Source: DAOQVR01 sp035341665
GTDB lineage: Bacteria; Chloroflexota; Anaerolineae; JAAYZQ01
DNA length: 64,000 nucleotides
Reading direction: 5' to 3'
Assembly: GCA_035341665.1 (NCBI GenBank)
Contig: DAOQVR010000003.1
Coordinates: 124,001 to 188,000 of the forward strand
Shown here: positions 25,822-34,660 of the stretch, in pieces
How positions within the stretch are numbered: the stretch's first letter is position 1
Layout of the letters: every line of letters begins with the position of its first letter
Position numbers and translations under genes: made by a program
The notes under the pieces: generated by a model
Databases searched by the model: none
The model's input: only the letters and a program-made list of their open reading frames with translations
What the model was told of the DNA's origin: nothing

Positions 25822-28504
25822 TGGCGTATACGAGGTTGGTCACGGTCCAGGAGCCCGACTCGTCCGGCTCGAGCGTGTAAGTGACGTCCAGGGTGTACGG
25901 GCCGCGGTGCCCTTCAGGCGTCTCAGTCCCGTTTCCGGCGTAGTTCGAAAAGGGGTAGAGCGTGTCCTGCCACCATTCGCGAACCGTAACCACTGCCCTT
26001 TCCGTGGACTGGAGGTCGAAGGAACGGATGTCAGAGCGGAGCAGGGCATGGCCGACATACTGATTGGCATCCCTCCACTCCTGGAGGTCGGCGGTGAGCT
26101 GCTCAAGGACTTTGCCACCGGCGCGAAGGTAGCCAGACTCCAGGTACCAAAGCGCATTGACGAGCGATTGCTGGAAGTCATAGATCGAGCGGACCCAGTC
26201 GCTCGACTCGCCTTCGGTCGTGTAGAAGCTTCGGATCCACTCCGGCCTCGGCGGAACCTTCGCGTCATCCAGCATCCTGCGCCACTTTTCGTCCGTCAGA
26301 CGGTCGCCCATCGGCCAGGCGAACTCGTAGTAGCTGAAGACGCCGCCCTTGGCCAATTGGAGATAGGTCGTGCCGTCGGAGTCTGCCACCGGCACGACGA
26401 CGTGGATCTCGTCGATGCGCCCCACCGCCTCTTCGAGCACAAGCCCAGGAGAGGGATCGGTCGCCACATCGGCTACGACCGCCGCCTGGGGCTCCTCTTC
26501 CATGTAGGTGTGGCCGCCGGGGTCTGCCTCCGCATCGGGATTGAAGGCCGCGGCCATGGTCAGGTGCTCAAGAGCGCCCCCGTAGAAGCGGATGGTGGTC
26601 TCTTCCTCCTCGGTGAGCGGTTCGCCGCGCAGCTCCTTTTCGGCCATCGCCTGGAAGGCCGTGGAGAGCCCCTCCAGCCGGGCCAGGCTGTTGGCGTCAT
26701 CCTCGGCCAAGAGGCCCCGGCTGCCCAGCCCCTCACGGGTCATGCGGGTGAGTGCCGTGAGGCGCGCGTAGAACTGGGGCACCGGCTCCACATAGTTCCG
26801 GGGCTTGACCGGCTCCGGGGGGCCACCGCCCTCGCCCATCTCCGCATAGACCTGTTTGGCGTAGAGGATGGTATCGTGCTTCAACTCGGTCCAGCTGCCC
26901 AGCACCGCGTTGAGCTGTTTGCCCAGCCACGCGGGAGACCGCATGAAAGCCGGGTAGCCCTCTCCCGGAGCAGACAGAAGGGGCCGGAAGGTGTAGAGCC
27001 AGGTGTTGTAGAGCGTCTCGGTCCACTCCTCGACGCTGAGGCCGGTCACCCACTCCCGCACCTTGGCCATCTGCTCGGGGTAGTTGGCGTAGGCGGTGTC
27101 GCCTTCGTCCTCGAGGATGGCGTACGCCCGCTCGGAGCCCATGGCCGCGAAGAGGTCCAGTCCCTTGGGAAGGCCACGGCGGTTGTCGGGCGTGCCGACG
27201 TTGCGATAGATCAGCTCGCGGAAGATGTAGGCATCCGGGACGAAACGCTGGCCCATGAAGCGCAGGCCCTTTGTGGTTTCCTCCACGTCCTGGGTCTCGG
27301 CGATGACAATGCCGAGGATACGCGGTGCAGGCAGGCCGGTGGCTTCCTGTATGAAGCGCTCGAGCTTGGCGTCGTCGACCAGGTCTTTGGCCGCCGCGCC
27401 TGCCGCGTAGATCTGATCCATCAGCTCCGCATATTGGAGGACCGTGAGGTCGTCGCTGTGCCCGACGAAGAAGATGGTCGGGCTGTAGAGGTCGGCCCAT
27501 GCGTCGAGGGCCGGCCGGCCGTTGACCTGCGCGGCCCGCAGTGCGTGCACCAGCAGCAGCGCGGAGCGCGTCTCAGCACGGCCCACCTCTAGGTCTTCCG
27601 TCTCGAGCCGGAAGGTCATGCGTCCGTACCACATCATGGACCTGAAGTAGGACTCGAGGCCTTCGGTCAGGGTGTAGTGGCCGCGAGGGCGGTACTGGCT
27701 ATAGCCCTCGCCGAAATCAAGCCCCGGGAAGAGGGGCGAGGGACCCATGCCGGCCGCAGATTCGACGAGAGCGAGCTCAGACTCGACCAGGTTCGATGCG
27801 TAGCCGGGCACCTGGACGGCCGGGTCGAGCAGCCTGCTGCCGACGCCGGCAAAGGCTACCGTCCGCAGGGCGGCGTCCTCCCACTGCGTGCCCTTGAGCG
27901 CCTCGTAGTCAGCCTGGGTGCTCGCGAGGAGTGCCGCGTTCAGGCCTTTGAGCAGAGGGATGAAGTACGAGCGTTCCGCGGTGCGCAGCGTCTTGTCGAA
28001 GAGAAGATGATAGGCGTGCAGGAGCGAGTCGCTGGTGACGAAGATGGGCACGTTGGCGTAGCGCGCCTTCTCGTAGAGCGTGAAGAACTCTTTTTCTGCG
28101 CCGGGGCTCACGACGAAACCGTCCGCAGCCAGCCGGCGGCGCTGCTCCTCCGAGAGGGGGAATGCAATCCGGACGTTGCCAAGGTCCGCGGCAACCGGCT
28201 CCTGCGCCACAACGGGCACCGCCTGGATCGCCGGCTCCACAAAGGCGGCGAACACCCTGCCGGTGCTCGCCATGGCAGCCGGTGTGGGCTCTGCGGCAGG
28301 GGTCTGCGTCGGGACGGCATGGGACGGAGGGCTCTCCACGGCAGCCGGGGAGGCTGGGGCACTGGCGACGGCGGATGCAGTAGCCGGCGCAGGCACCGAC
28401 CCGCTCGGTGCCTCTGGAGGAGCTGGGGCACACGCTGCCACCAGGAGAGAGGTAAGAAGCACGACGGCGAGAGATAGCGAGGTGAAACGGGCGATAGACT
28501 TCAT
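25796..28504 (-). CDS. DUF3160 lipoprotein
   Basis: A 902-residue lipoprotein. MKSIARFTSLSLAVV begins a signal peptide ending in the lipobox LVAAC (lipid Cys near residue 26). A Pro/Ala/Ser/Thr-rich linker of ~60 residues follows. The rest is the large DUF3160 domain with its marks FVTSDSLLHAYHLLFDKTLR, MWYGRMTFRLE and FMGQRFVPDAYIF. The function of DUF3160 is not known; it is common in secreted proteins of Chloroflexota and some Firmicutes. ATG 28504 has AAAGGAG about 12 nt upstream; the frame also opens at 28570 without support. The CapA-like gene overlaps its 3' end, so the two form one unit. Confidence 0.78.
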   Translation of the reverse strand: MKSIARFTSLSLAVVLLTSLLVAACAPAPPEAPSGSVPAPATASAVASAPASPAAVESPPSHAVPTQTPAAEPTPAAMASTGRVFAAFVEPAIQAVPVVAQEPVAADLGNVRIAFPLSEEQRRRLAADGFVVSPGAEKEFFTLYEKARYANVPIFVTSDSLLHAYHLLFDKTLRTAERSYFIPLLKGLNAALLASTQADYEALKGTQWEDAALRTVAFAGVGSRLLDPAVQVPGYASNLVESELALVESAAGMGPSPLFPGLDFGEGYSQYRPRGHYTLTEGLESYFRSMMWYGRMTFRLETEDLEVGRAETRSALLLVHALRAAQVNGRPALDAWADLYSPTIFFVGHSDDLTVLQYAELMDQIYAAGAAAKDLVDDAKLERFIQEATGLPAPRILGIVIAETQDVEETTKGLRFMGQRFVPDAYIFRELIYRNVGTPDNRRGLPKGLDLFAAMGSERAYAILEDEGDTAYANYPEQMAKVREWVTGLSVEEWTETLYNTWLYTFRPLLSAPGEGYPAFMRSPAWLGKQLNAVLGSWTELKHDTILYAKQVYAEMGEGGGPPEPVKPRNYVEPVPQFYARLTALTRMTREGLGSRGLLAEDDANSLARLEGLSTAFQAMAEKELRGEPLTEEEETTIRFYGGALEHLTMAAAFNPDAEADPGGHTYMEEEPQAAVVADVATDPSPGLVLEEAVGRIDEIHVVVPVADSDGTTYLQLAKGGVFSYYEFAWPMGDRLTDEKWRRMLDDAKVPPRPEWIRSFYTTEGESSDWVRSIYDFQQSLVNALWYLESGYLRAGGKVLEQLTADLQEWRDANQYVGHALLRSDIRSFDLQSTERAVVTVREWWQDTLYPFSNYAGNGTETPEGHRGPYTLDVTYTLEPDESGSWTVTNLVYANEPPGWGE

Positions 28505-28855
28505 TGCAGACAGCATCTCCTTTCCGGTCCTAGGACCCCTGTTGTACAACGAGCCATGCCCTCGACGCAAATCGAGGTCCGCACTTCCAAGACGGGAAGA
28601 GCGACCCGTTGGTTCCCTGGCTCGTATTGGGTTAAGGTTGGGGTCAGGCCTTCCCCCTTCGCAGGCCCAAGTTGACAGTGGTGCGGGATGTCGTAGAATG
28701 AAGCAGCGGCCCCGTTATCACGCGAGCTCGCCTATGCGCTGCGGACTACGGGGGAGGTGACAGAACTGGCGTACAGAGCGGTACATTGCCCGGAGTCGTC
28801 GCCCCGTTGCATTCTGTGACGAACCACCCTATCCCAGCAAGGAGGGACAAGAAGC
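28505..28855. other. Divergent intergenic region between the DUF3160 and S8 protease genes
   Basis: About 350 nt without a gene. It holds the plus-strand promoter at 28672-28699 and, on the minus strand, a weak TTGCGT/TACAAC pair near 28550-28580 that could serve the DUF3160 gene. The plus-strand leader (about 28706-28855, ~150 nt) is long, but I recognise no riboswitch core in it. Confidence 0.4.
28672..28699 (+). promoter_or_regulatory. Promoter of the S8 protease gene
   Basis: TTGACA (28672-28677), a 16-nt spacer and TAGAAT (28694-28699); predicted transcription start near 28706. Confidence 0.6.
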
Positions 28856-30847
28856 ATGCGTGCTTCAAGAGTGCTCAGCGTTTTGTTTGCCGTGGCCTTG
28901 ATCGCCGGGTTTTTGCCGCTGACGGTGGCTTCGGCCACCCAGGCGACCCTTGAGCCGGACCTGCTGGCGCAGCTCAACGACGGACCGGCGAACTTCTTCG
29001 TCAGGATGGCGGTGCAGGCCGACGTGAGCGCGGCCTTTGCCATGGAATGGGCGGCCCGCGGCGAGTACGTTCTCGACTCGCTGCAGGAAGTCGCCCGCGT
29101 GACCCAAGCCCCGGTCATCGAGTACGCCACCCGGCGTGGGCTGGACTATACCTCTTTCTTTAACGGAAACGAGGTCTACATCCGAGGCGGCGACCTGACA
29201 GCAGCGCACGACCTGGCGGGCATCCCAGGGGTGGCCGCGCTCTACCTTGAGCGGATCTACTTCGTCGATCCCATTGTCTCCGGCGATGCAGCCCCCGAGT
29301 ACGCCAAGGACTGGGGCTTGACCGACATCAATGCAGACGACGTGTGGGCCCTGGGTTATGAGGGTGCCGGCATCAAGGTGGCGAACATCGACACGGGCGT
29401 GCAGTACAACCACCCGGCGCTGGACCAGGCTTTTGCCTGCCCCGGCGCACCCAACGACGCCAAGTGCTGGAAGGACCCGGCCAACATCTGCGGCTCTGGC
29501 GGGGCATGCGACAACAACGGGCACGGCACGCATACCATGGGCACGATGGTCGGCGACAACGACCCCAGCCTGACCTACTGGGTCGGCATGGCGCCGGATG
29601 CCACCTGGATCGCGTGCAAGGGATGCGAGACCAACTCCTGCTCCGACAGCTCCCTGAACGCCTGCGCCGACTGGATCCTGGCACCCGGCGGCAACGCAGC
29701 CAACCGGCCCAACGTGGTCAACAACTCGTGGGGCGGTGGAGGTGGTGACGCCTGGTACAGGACCAAGGTCCAGAACTGGCGCGCGGCGGGCATATTCCCG
29801 GCGTTTTCTGCCGGCAACAGCGGCTCAAGCTGTGGAACTCTGGGCAGCCCCGGCGACTACCAGGAGAGCTTTGGCTCCGCCGCGCACGCCAGCAGCCGGA
29901 CCATCGCGAGCTACTCCAGCCGTGGCCCTAGCTCCTTCGGTCACGATCCTTACACTAAGCCCAACATCTCGGCGCCCGGCTCCAACGTCTGCTCCTCGGT
30001 GCCGACGAATGGCTGGAGCTGCAACTACAGTGGCACGTCGATGGCCAGCCCGCACTCGGCCGGCGCGGTGGCCCTGATATGGCAGGCCTGCCCGAGCTAC
30101 CTGGGGCAGATCGACGCCACCTTCGAGCTCCTCCAGGACAACGCCGACACACCGCCCGCGGGCAACTGCGGCGCGCCGCCCGACGGCGAGGGGAACTATA
30201 CCTACGGCTATGGCTACCTGAACGTGCTGGCGGCGGTTCAGGCGTGTGTGACGGTCTGCGATCCGGTATCCAACGCCGCCTTCACCTGGGCGCCCGCATC
30301 GCCCTATGTGGGTGACGTGGTCACCTTCGACGGCGGCGCAGACGGCACCACGCCGATCTCGTACAGCTGGACCTTTGGCGACGGCGGGACGGGCAGCGGC
30401 GCGACGGTCACGCACACCTACGCATCGGTAGGGACTTACACAGTGACCATGGTCGCCACCAACGACTGCGGCAGCCAGACAGTCAGCCATGACGTCACCG
30501 TACAGGAACCTGCGGCCAACTCGCTGCACATCAACGCGATCTCCCTGATCTGGAAAGCCGGCGCGGTGCCGGGCACCTACAAGGTGAACGCCTCCGTCCG
30601 TGTCCACGACCAAGCCCATGCCCGGGCCGCCGGCGTGACGGTGCACGGCACGTGGACACTGCCGAATGGCCGGACTGTCGTCCGGACGGGTATCACCAAC
30701 CTGACCGGGGTGGCCAAGCTGCCGTATGGGGGCAAGCTGGTCGGCAACTACACGTTCTGTGTCACCGACTTGGTCAAGACCGGATATACGTACAGCCCGG
30801 CGGACGATGAGGTTCCCGCGTGCAAGTCCATCGCGGTTGGCCCGTAA
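28856..30847 (+). CDS. Secreted subtilisin-like serine protease (S8) with PKD domain
   Basis: A 663-residue exported protease. A signal peptide covers residues 1-27 (ALIAGFLPLTVASA). A propeptide-like segment runs to about 150. The catalytic triad is D179 (ANIDTGV), H223 (NGHGTHT) and S395 (SGTSMASPHSAG), with the oxyanion Asn region VNNSWGGGG. Several Cys pairs in the catalytic domain (CPGAPNDAKC, CKGCETNSC) suggest disulfides. A PKD domain follows (TPISYSWTFGDGGTG) and then a ~105-residue beta domain. The likely role is breakdown of extracellular protein. AAGGAGG lies upstream of ATG 28856. Confidence 0.9.
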   Translation: MRASRVLSVLFAVALIAGFLPLTVASATQATLEPDLLAQLNDGPANFFVRMAVQADVSAAFAMEWAARGEYVLDSLQEVARVTQAPVIEYATRRGLDYTSFFNGNEVYIRGGDLTAAHDLAGIPGVAALYLERIYFVDPIVSGDAAPEYAKDWGLTDINADDVWALGYEGAGIKVANIDTGVQYNHPALDQAFACPGAPNDAKCWKDPANICGSGGACDNNGHGTHTMGTMVGDNDPSLTYWVGMAPDATWIACKGCETNSCSDSSLNACADWILAPGGNAANRPNVVNNSWGGGGGDAWYRTKVQNWRAAGIFPAFSAGNSGSSCGTLGSPGDYQESFGSAAHASSRTIASYSSRGPSSFGHDPYTKPNISAPGSNVCSSVPTNGWSCNYSGTSMASPHSAGAVALIWQACPSYLGQIDATFELLQDNADTPPAGNCGAPPDGEGNYTYGYGYLNVLAAVQACVTVCDPVSNAAFTWAPASPYVGDVVTFDGGADGTTPISYSWTFGDGGTGSGATVTHTYASVGTYTVTMVATNDCGSQTVSHDVTVQEPAANSLHINAISLIWKAGAVPGTYKVNASVRVHDQAHARAAGVTVHGTWTLPNGRTVVRTGITNLTGVAKLPYGGKLVGNYTFCVTDLVKTGYTYSPADDEVPACKSIAVGP

Positions 30848-30858
30848 CCGTCGCACCT

Positions 30859-30895
30859 CCCATGGCTCCGTGGCCCTTGACCACGGAGCCATGGG
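30859..30895 (+). terminator. Perfect 15-bp inverted repeat after the S8 protease gene
   Basis: Arms 30859-30873 and 30881-30895 are perfectly complementary with a 7-nt loop. There is no U-run after it, so it may be a weak terminator, an mRNA-stabilising 3' hairpin or an attenuator before the C11 protease gene, which begins 54 nt later. Confidence 0.5.
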
Positions 30896-30949
30896 TCAAA
30901 GAACAAGACAGGCCTCACAGGCTAAACGTTTCACCAAGGAGGTACAGCC

Positions 30950-33493
30950 ATGAGCAACGATACCCAGGGAAAGAAACCGGTCATCCGGGTGCAGCGCCGG
31001 CGGCCTGCACAATCGAGGCCGGCCGAGAGGGAGCGCGCGGAAGCGCCGCGCCGGGAGGAAAGAGAGCAGCAGGGCGGCTTCACCTCGTCCACGTCACGGA
31101 CGGGTGAGAGCGGCAGCCCCGGCCAGGTCGGAAGCGGAGGCGCCGGCCTCGGAGGAGGCAGGGCCACCTCCGGCGGCACGGGCCTACCGGCCGGCCTGCC
31201 GATCAAGCTCTCGCCGCGTACACTGCTCATCATCGGAGCGGTGGCGATCATCGGGCTCTGCCTCTGCCTCGCCCTGACGAAGGGCGGCGGGCTGCTGGGC
31301 GGGGGCGGGGGCGGCACAGGGATCGATGAAGGCGGGTTCTATCCGACAGAGTCCGCAGGCGGCATACTGCCAGTCCCAACCAGCGCTCCCGTTGCGACGG
31401 CAGCCCCCTACGTCCCGCCTACTCGCGTGCCGGGGAGCGAGGGGCAGACCTGGCTGGTCATGCTCTACCAGGATGCAGACGACAAGGTGCTCGAGCAGGA
31501 CATCTATGTCGACCTGAATGAGGCCGAGAGAGTGGGTTCGAGCGCGAATATCCAGATCGTCGCGCAGGTCGACCGGTTCCAGGCCGGATATGTAGGAGAC
31601 GGAGACTGGACAGCCACCAGGCGCTATCATGTCGAGAGGGGCGTCGACCTCAGCCGTGTCGAGTCCACCCTCGTGCAGGAGCTGGGCGAAGCCAACATGG
31701 CAGACGGCGACACTCTGGTCGACTTTGTCACGTGGGCCGTGGAGACCTTCCCGGCCGAGAAGCACGTGCTGATCATGTCCGACCATGGCATGGGTTGGCC
31801 CGGGGGCTGGAGCGATCCCTCGCCGAGCGCGCGGGCCGACAGCAGCGCGCCGCTTTCTTCCGCGCTTGGCAACGTGCTGTACTTGAACAACCTGGACGCG
31901 GCTTTGCAGGTGGCACGCGACCGCAGCGGGATCGACAAGTTCGAGATGATCGGGATGGACGCCTGCCTGATGGGGCAGGTCGAGGTGCTCAGTGCACTGG
32001 CTCCGCATTCACGGTATGCGGTGGTCTCGGAAGAGACCGAGCCCGCGCTCGGCTGGGCGTATGCCAGCTTCCTGCAGGCGCTCGAGCAGGACCCGGGCAT
32101 GAATGGGGGGGAGCTTGGCAAGCTGATCGTCGACAGCTATGTCGACCAGGATCAGCGGATCGTGGATGACCAGGCGCGCGCCGAGCTGATCAGGCAGGGC
32201 TCGCCGATGGGTGGGCTTCTGGGCTTCGGGGGAGTCCCCAGCGCCAGCCAGGTCGCCAACCAGATGAGCAGGGACATCACCCTGTCCGCGGTGGACCTGG
32301 GCGCGGTGCCAGCTCTGCTGGACAGCATCAACAGCCTCTCCTTCGCCCTGCAAAAGTCAAGCCAGAACCAGGTTGCGAGGGCGCGCACCTATGCCCAGTC
32401 GTTCACTTCGATTTTCGGTCAGCAGGTACCTGCCTCGTTCATCGACCTGGGCAGCTTTGTCCAGCTGTTGCAGCAGGCGGGCGCCGGGGTCGATGGGCAG
32501 GCCGACGCAGTCATGGCCGCAGTCCAGCAGGCCGTGGTGGCCGAGAAGCACGGATCGGGCAAGCCGGGCGCGACGGGCGTGTCGATCTACTTCCCCAACT
32601 CGCAGCTCTACCAATCGCCGATGGCGGGTCCTCAATCGTATACGGTGGTTGCCGATCGCTTTGCCCAGGCCTCCACCTGGGATGACTTCCTGGCATTCCA
32701 CTACACGGGCAAGACCTTTGAGGCGGCGGCACAACAGGCGACGATTCCGGAACCAAGCTCCCAGATCACGGCGCCCGGGGCAGGGGTGATCACGATGACA
32801 CCCATTCAGCTCTCCAAGAGCTCGGTGGCTCCGGGAAGCTGGGTGGAGATGAGCACCGAGATCAGCGGGGACAACCTGGCCTACGTGTTCCTCTTTGCCG
32901 GCTACTACGACCAGCAGGCGAACTCGATCAACATCTCCGACATGGACTATCTCGACACCGGGCTAACGCAGCAGAAAGCCGACGGCACGTACTACCCGGT
33001 GTGGCCGAAGGAAGGGCTCGTCCTGGAGTTCGATTGGGAGCCTCTCGTCTTTTCGATCAGCGACGGCACCGATTCGGCGGTCGCGCTGCTGATGCCGGTC
33101 AACTTCGGCGCCACGGCGGAGGAAGCCGTGTATGCCGTGGACGGCGTGTACACCTTTGCCAGCGGCGAGCAGCGCGTTGCGCGCCTCTACTTCAGCGATG
33201 GCCGGCTGAACCAGGCGTTCACCTTCACCGGGGACGGCACGGCGGGCGCTCCGCGCGAGGTGCACCCGCAGACCGGCGACTCCTTCACGATCCTGGAGCA
33301 GTGGCTTGATCTCGACGCGCAGGGAGCCGTGCAAGCCCAGTCCACGGAGGCAGGCGCCACCCTCACCTTCCGCGACCAGATGTTCACCTACGAGGAGATG
33401 TACGCAGCGCAGGGTGAATACCTCGTCGGCCTGATCGCCGAGGACCTCGACGGGAACCGGACAGAGGTATACACCCAGGTGACGGTCGAGTAG
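30950..33493 (+). CDS. Membrane-anchored clostripain-family (C11) cysteine protease
   Basis: An 847-residue protein. The first ~80 residues are cytoplasmic, Arg- and Gly-rich and probably disordered. One transmembrane helix (LLIIGAVAIIGLCLCLAL) spans about residues 88-107, then a Gly-rich linker. The peptidase domain begins with TWLVMLYQDADDKVLEQD. Catalytic His279 is in MSDHGMGWPGG and nucleophile Cys339 is in GMDACLMGQ. A later beta-rich region (residues ~600-847) may bind substrate. Clostripains cleave after basic residues. AAGGAGG precedes ATG 30950. It probably works with the secreted S8 protease just upstream. Confidence 0.85.
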   Translation: MSNDTQGKKPVIRVQRRRPAQSRPAERERAEAPRREEREQQGGFTSSTSRTGESGSPGQVGSGGAGLGGGRATSGGTGLPAGLPIKLSPRTLLIIGAVAIIGLCLCLALTKGGGLLGGGGGGTGIDEGGFYPTESAGGILPVPTSAPVATAAPYVPPTRVPGSEGQTWLVMLYQDADDKVLEQDIYVDLNEAERVGSSANIQIVAQVDRFQAGYVGDGDWTATRRYHVERGVDLSRVESTLVQELGEANMADGDTLVDFVTWAVETFPAEKHVLIMSDHGMGWPGGWSDPSPSARADSSAPLSSALGNVLYLNNLDAALQVARDRSGIDKFEMIGMDACLMGQVEVLSALAPHSRYAVVSEETEPALGWAYASFLQALEQDPGMNGGELGKLIVDSYVDQDQRIVDDQARAELIRQGSPMGGLLGFGGVPSASQVANQMSRDITLSAVDLGAVPALLDSINSLSFALQKSSQNQVARARTYAQSFTSIFGQQVPASFIDLGSFVQLLQQAGAGVDGQADAVMAAVQQAVVAEKHGSGKPGATGVSIYFPNSQLYQSPMAGPQSYTVVADRFAQASTWDDFLAFHYTGKTFEAAAQQATIPEPSSQITAPGAGVITMTPIQLSKSSVAPGSWVEMSTEISGDNLAYVFLFAGYYDQQANSINISDMDYLDTGLTQQKADGTYYPVWPKEGLVLEFDWEPLVFSISDGTDSAVALLMPVNFGATAEEAVYAVDGVYTFASGEQRVARLYFSDGRLNQAFTFTGDGTAGAPREVHPQTGDSFTILEQWLDLDAQGAVQAQSTEAGATLTFRDQMFTYEEMYAAQGEYLVGLIAEDLDGNRTEVYTQVTVE

Positions 33494-33512
33494 CCGGGAC
33501 CTGGCTCGCGAT

Positions 33513-33546
33513 AGGCGCCCCGGCAGCGTTGGCTGCCGGGGCGCCT
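33513..33546 (+). terminator. Intrinsic terminator after the C11 protease gene
   Basis: A 15-bp perfect stem (33513-33527 with 33532-33546) and a 4-nt loop GTTG, followed by a short T-run (33546-33548). Confidence 0.7.
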
Positions 33547-33612
33547 TTGCCATCAGGCAGCGCGTTGCGTCCTGGGTGGCGGCCGCGCAGCTTGCGTGCC
33601 TGCCAGCTGCAC

Positions 33613-33641
33613 TTGACACCGCCGCGCGAATGTGATATAGA
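33613..33641 (+). promoter_or_regulatory. Orphan promoter upstream of the ThiF-like remnant
   Basis: TTGACA (33613-33618), a 17-nt spacer and TATAGA (33636-33641). About 200 nt separate it from the homologous part of the remnant, and no intact gene follows, so it may be left over from the lost gene. Confidence 0.45.
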
Positions 33642-33840
33642 TTACAGAGGGCCTGTATCCAGACACCAGGGGCATACAATCGCCTGATAAGCGAGAGAAG
33701 CAGTTGCCCCTGGGACTTACACAGGCCTTCCGATGAGAAGGGCCCGGCTCGTACCCCGACCGAAGAAGCGTACAACCGCACAGCCAAAGCAGTGCGGGGG
33801 AAACCCCAAAGTCAGAAGTCGCGCTTCTGAGACTCTGGTG

Positions 33841-34110
33841 GTGACCGAGCACTGCCTATCGGCGCGTATCCCCTGCCTACACGTCGGCCTGAACGCCGAC
33901 TATGCCGAGGTGATCTGGAACGAGGTCTACCGCGTGCCGGGAGACACGGCAGAGCCGGGGGCGAACGCGTGCGAGTATCCGCTTGCTCGAAACCTGGTCC
34001 AGTTCGCCGTTGCGCTGGCCAGTGAGGCGATCGTGCGCTTTTTCCTGGAAGGCCGGCGGTGCAGCTACTCCTTTACGCTGCGCGACCTCCAGGTCAATGC
34101 AGAACCGTAG
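33841..34110 (+). pseudogene. C-terminal remnant of a ThiF/E1-like adenylyltransferase
   Basis: About 89 codons. IPCLHVGLNADYAEVIWNEVY and CEYPLARNLVQFAVALASEA resemble the end of the ThiF/MoeB/HesA fold, after the adenylation and catalytic parts. The nucleotide-binding GxGxxG region and the zinc-binding cysteines of the family are missing. The open frame begins at 33733, but its first ~35 residues are basic and low-complexity and show no similarity to the fold. I read it as the 3' end of a deleted gene; a short functional protein is possible but less likely. Confidence 0.5.
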
Positions 34111-34137
34111 GCAGAGGCAGCGAACCTTCCGGGTCTC

Positions 34138-34466
34138 TCAGGCCGACTTCGGCGCCAGCGCCTCGTGCGCAACCTTCATCCACTCCGGGATGTCGATCCC
34201 CTGCGAGCACTTGTCCAGGCATTCCCCGCACTCGATGCACGCGTCGCCCCGTGCCTTCTCGTCGATCCAGCCGTAGAACTGGCTCGCCCGGTCAGGTCCC
34301 CGAACATCCTGGCCTCTTTGCCGCAGGGCCCCCAGCACGTCCGAGGCTGTCGTTAGTGCCGAGCAGAGCGAGGCATGGCCACCCCCTGGGGGCAGGGCAG
34401 GCAGTATTGGCAGCCGGTGCACGGAACGGCCATCAGCGACAGGCACGCCTCGCGCGCCTGGGCCAT
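34138..34466 (-). pseudogene. Frameshifted 3' remnant of a ferredoxin-fused aldo/keto reductase
   Basis: Minus-strand frame from 34466 reads MAQAREACLSLMAVPCTGC and QYCLPCPQGVAMP, then stops at 34355-34353. A different frame then reads SQFYGWIDEKARGD, CIECGECLDKC and DIPEWMKVAHEAL to a stop at 34138. These match, piece by piece, the C-terminal 4Fe-4S domain of the intact protein encoded at 38241-39425 (PCTGCKYCMPCP, QFYAWLDEKARA, CIECGECLEKC, DIPEWMKKVHEAL). The barrel part is missing. It is a decayed second copy. Confidence 0.75.
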
Positions 34467-34660
34467 GACCCATCCTGGCCAAAGATGCGCATCCGGCAAA
34501 CGAACAGCCTATCAGTTTCAATTACCAAGAGAGATCATTCGTGCCGGCTCGCTCTTCTTCCGGCGGAGGCAACTCCTCGGCCAGCACAGCCCTTGCGGCG
34601 AATTCTCTGCGCAACAGGACTGCCGACAACTCCACAGCGACACTACCCTCCACGCGACTG
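34467..34660. other. Non-coding remainder of the decayed region
   Basis: About 190 nt between the reductase remnant and the end of the ABC permease gene. I see no gene, repeat or terminator here. Confidence 0.4.
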
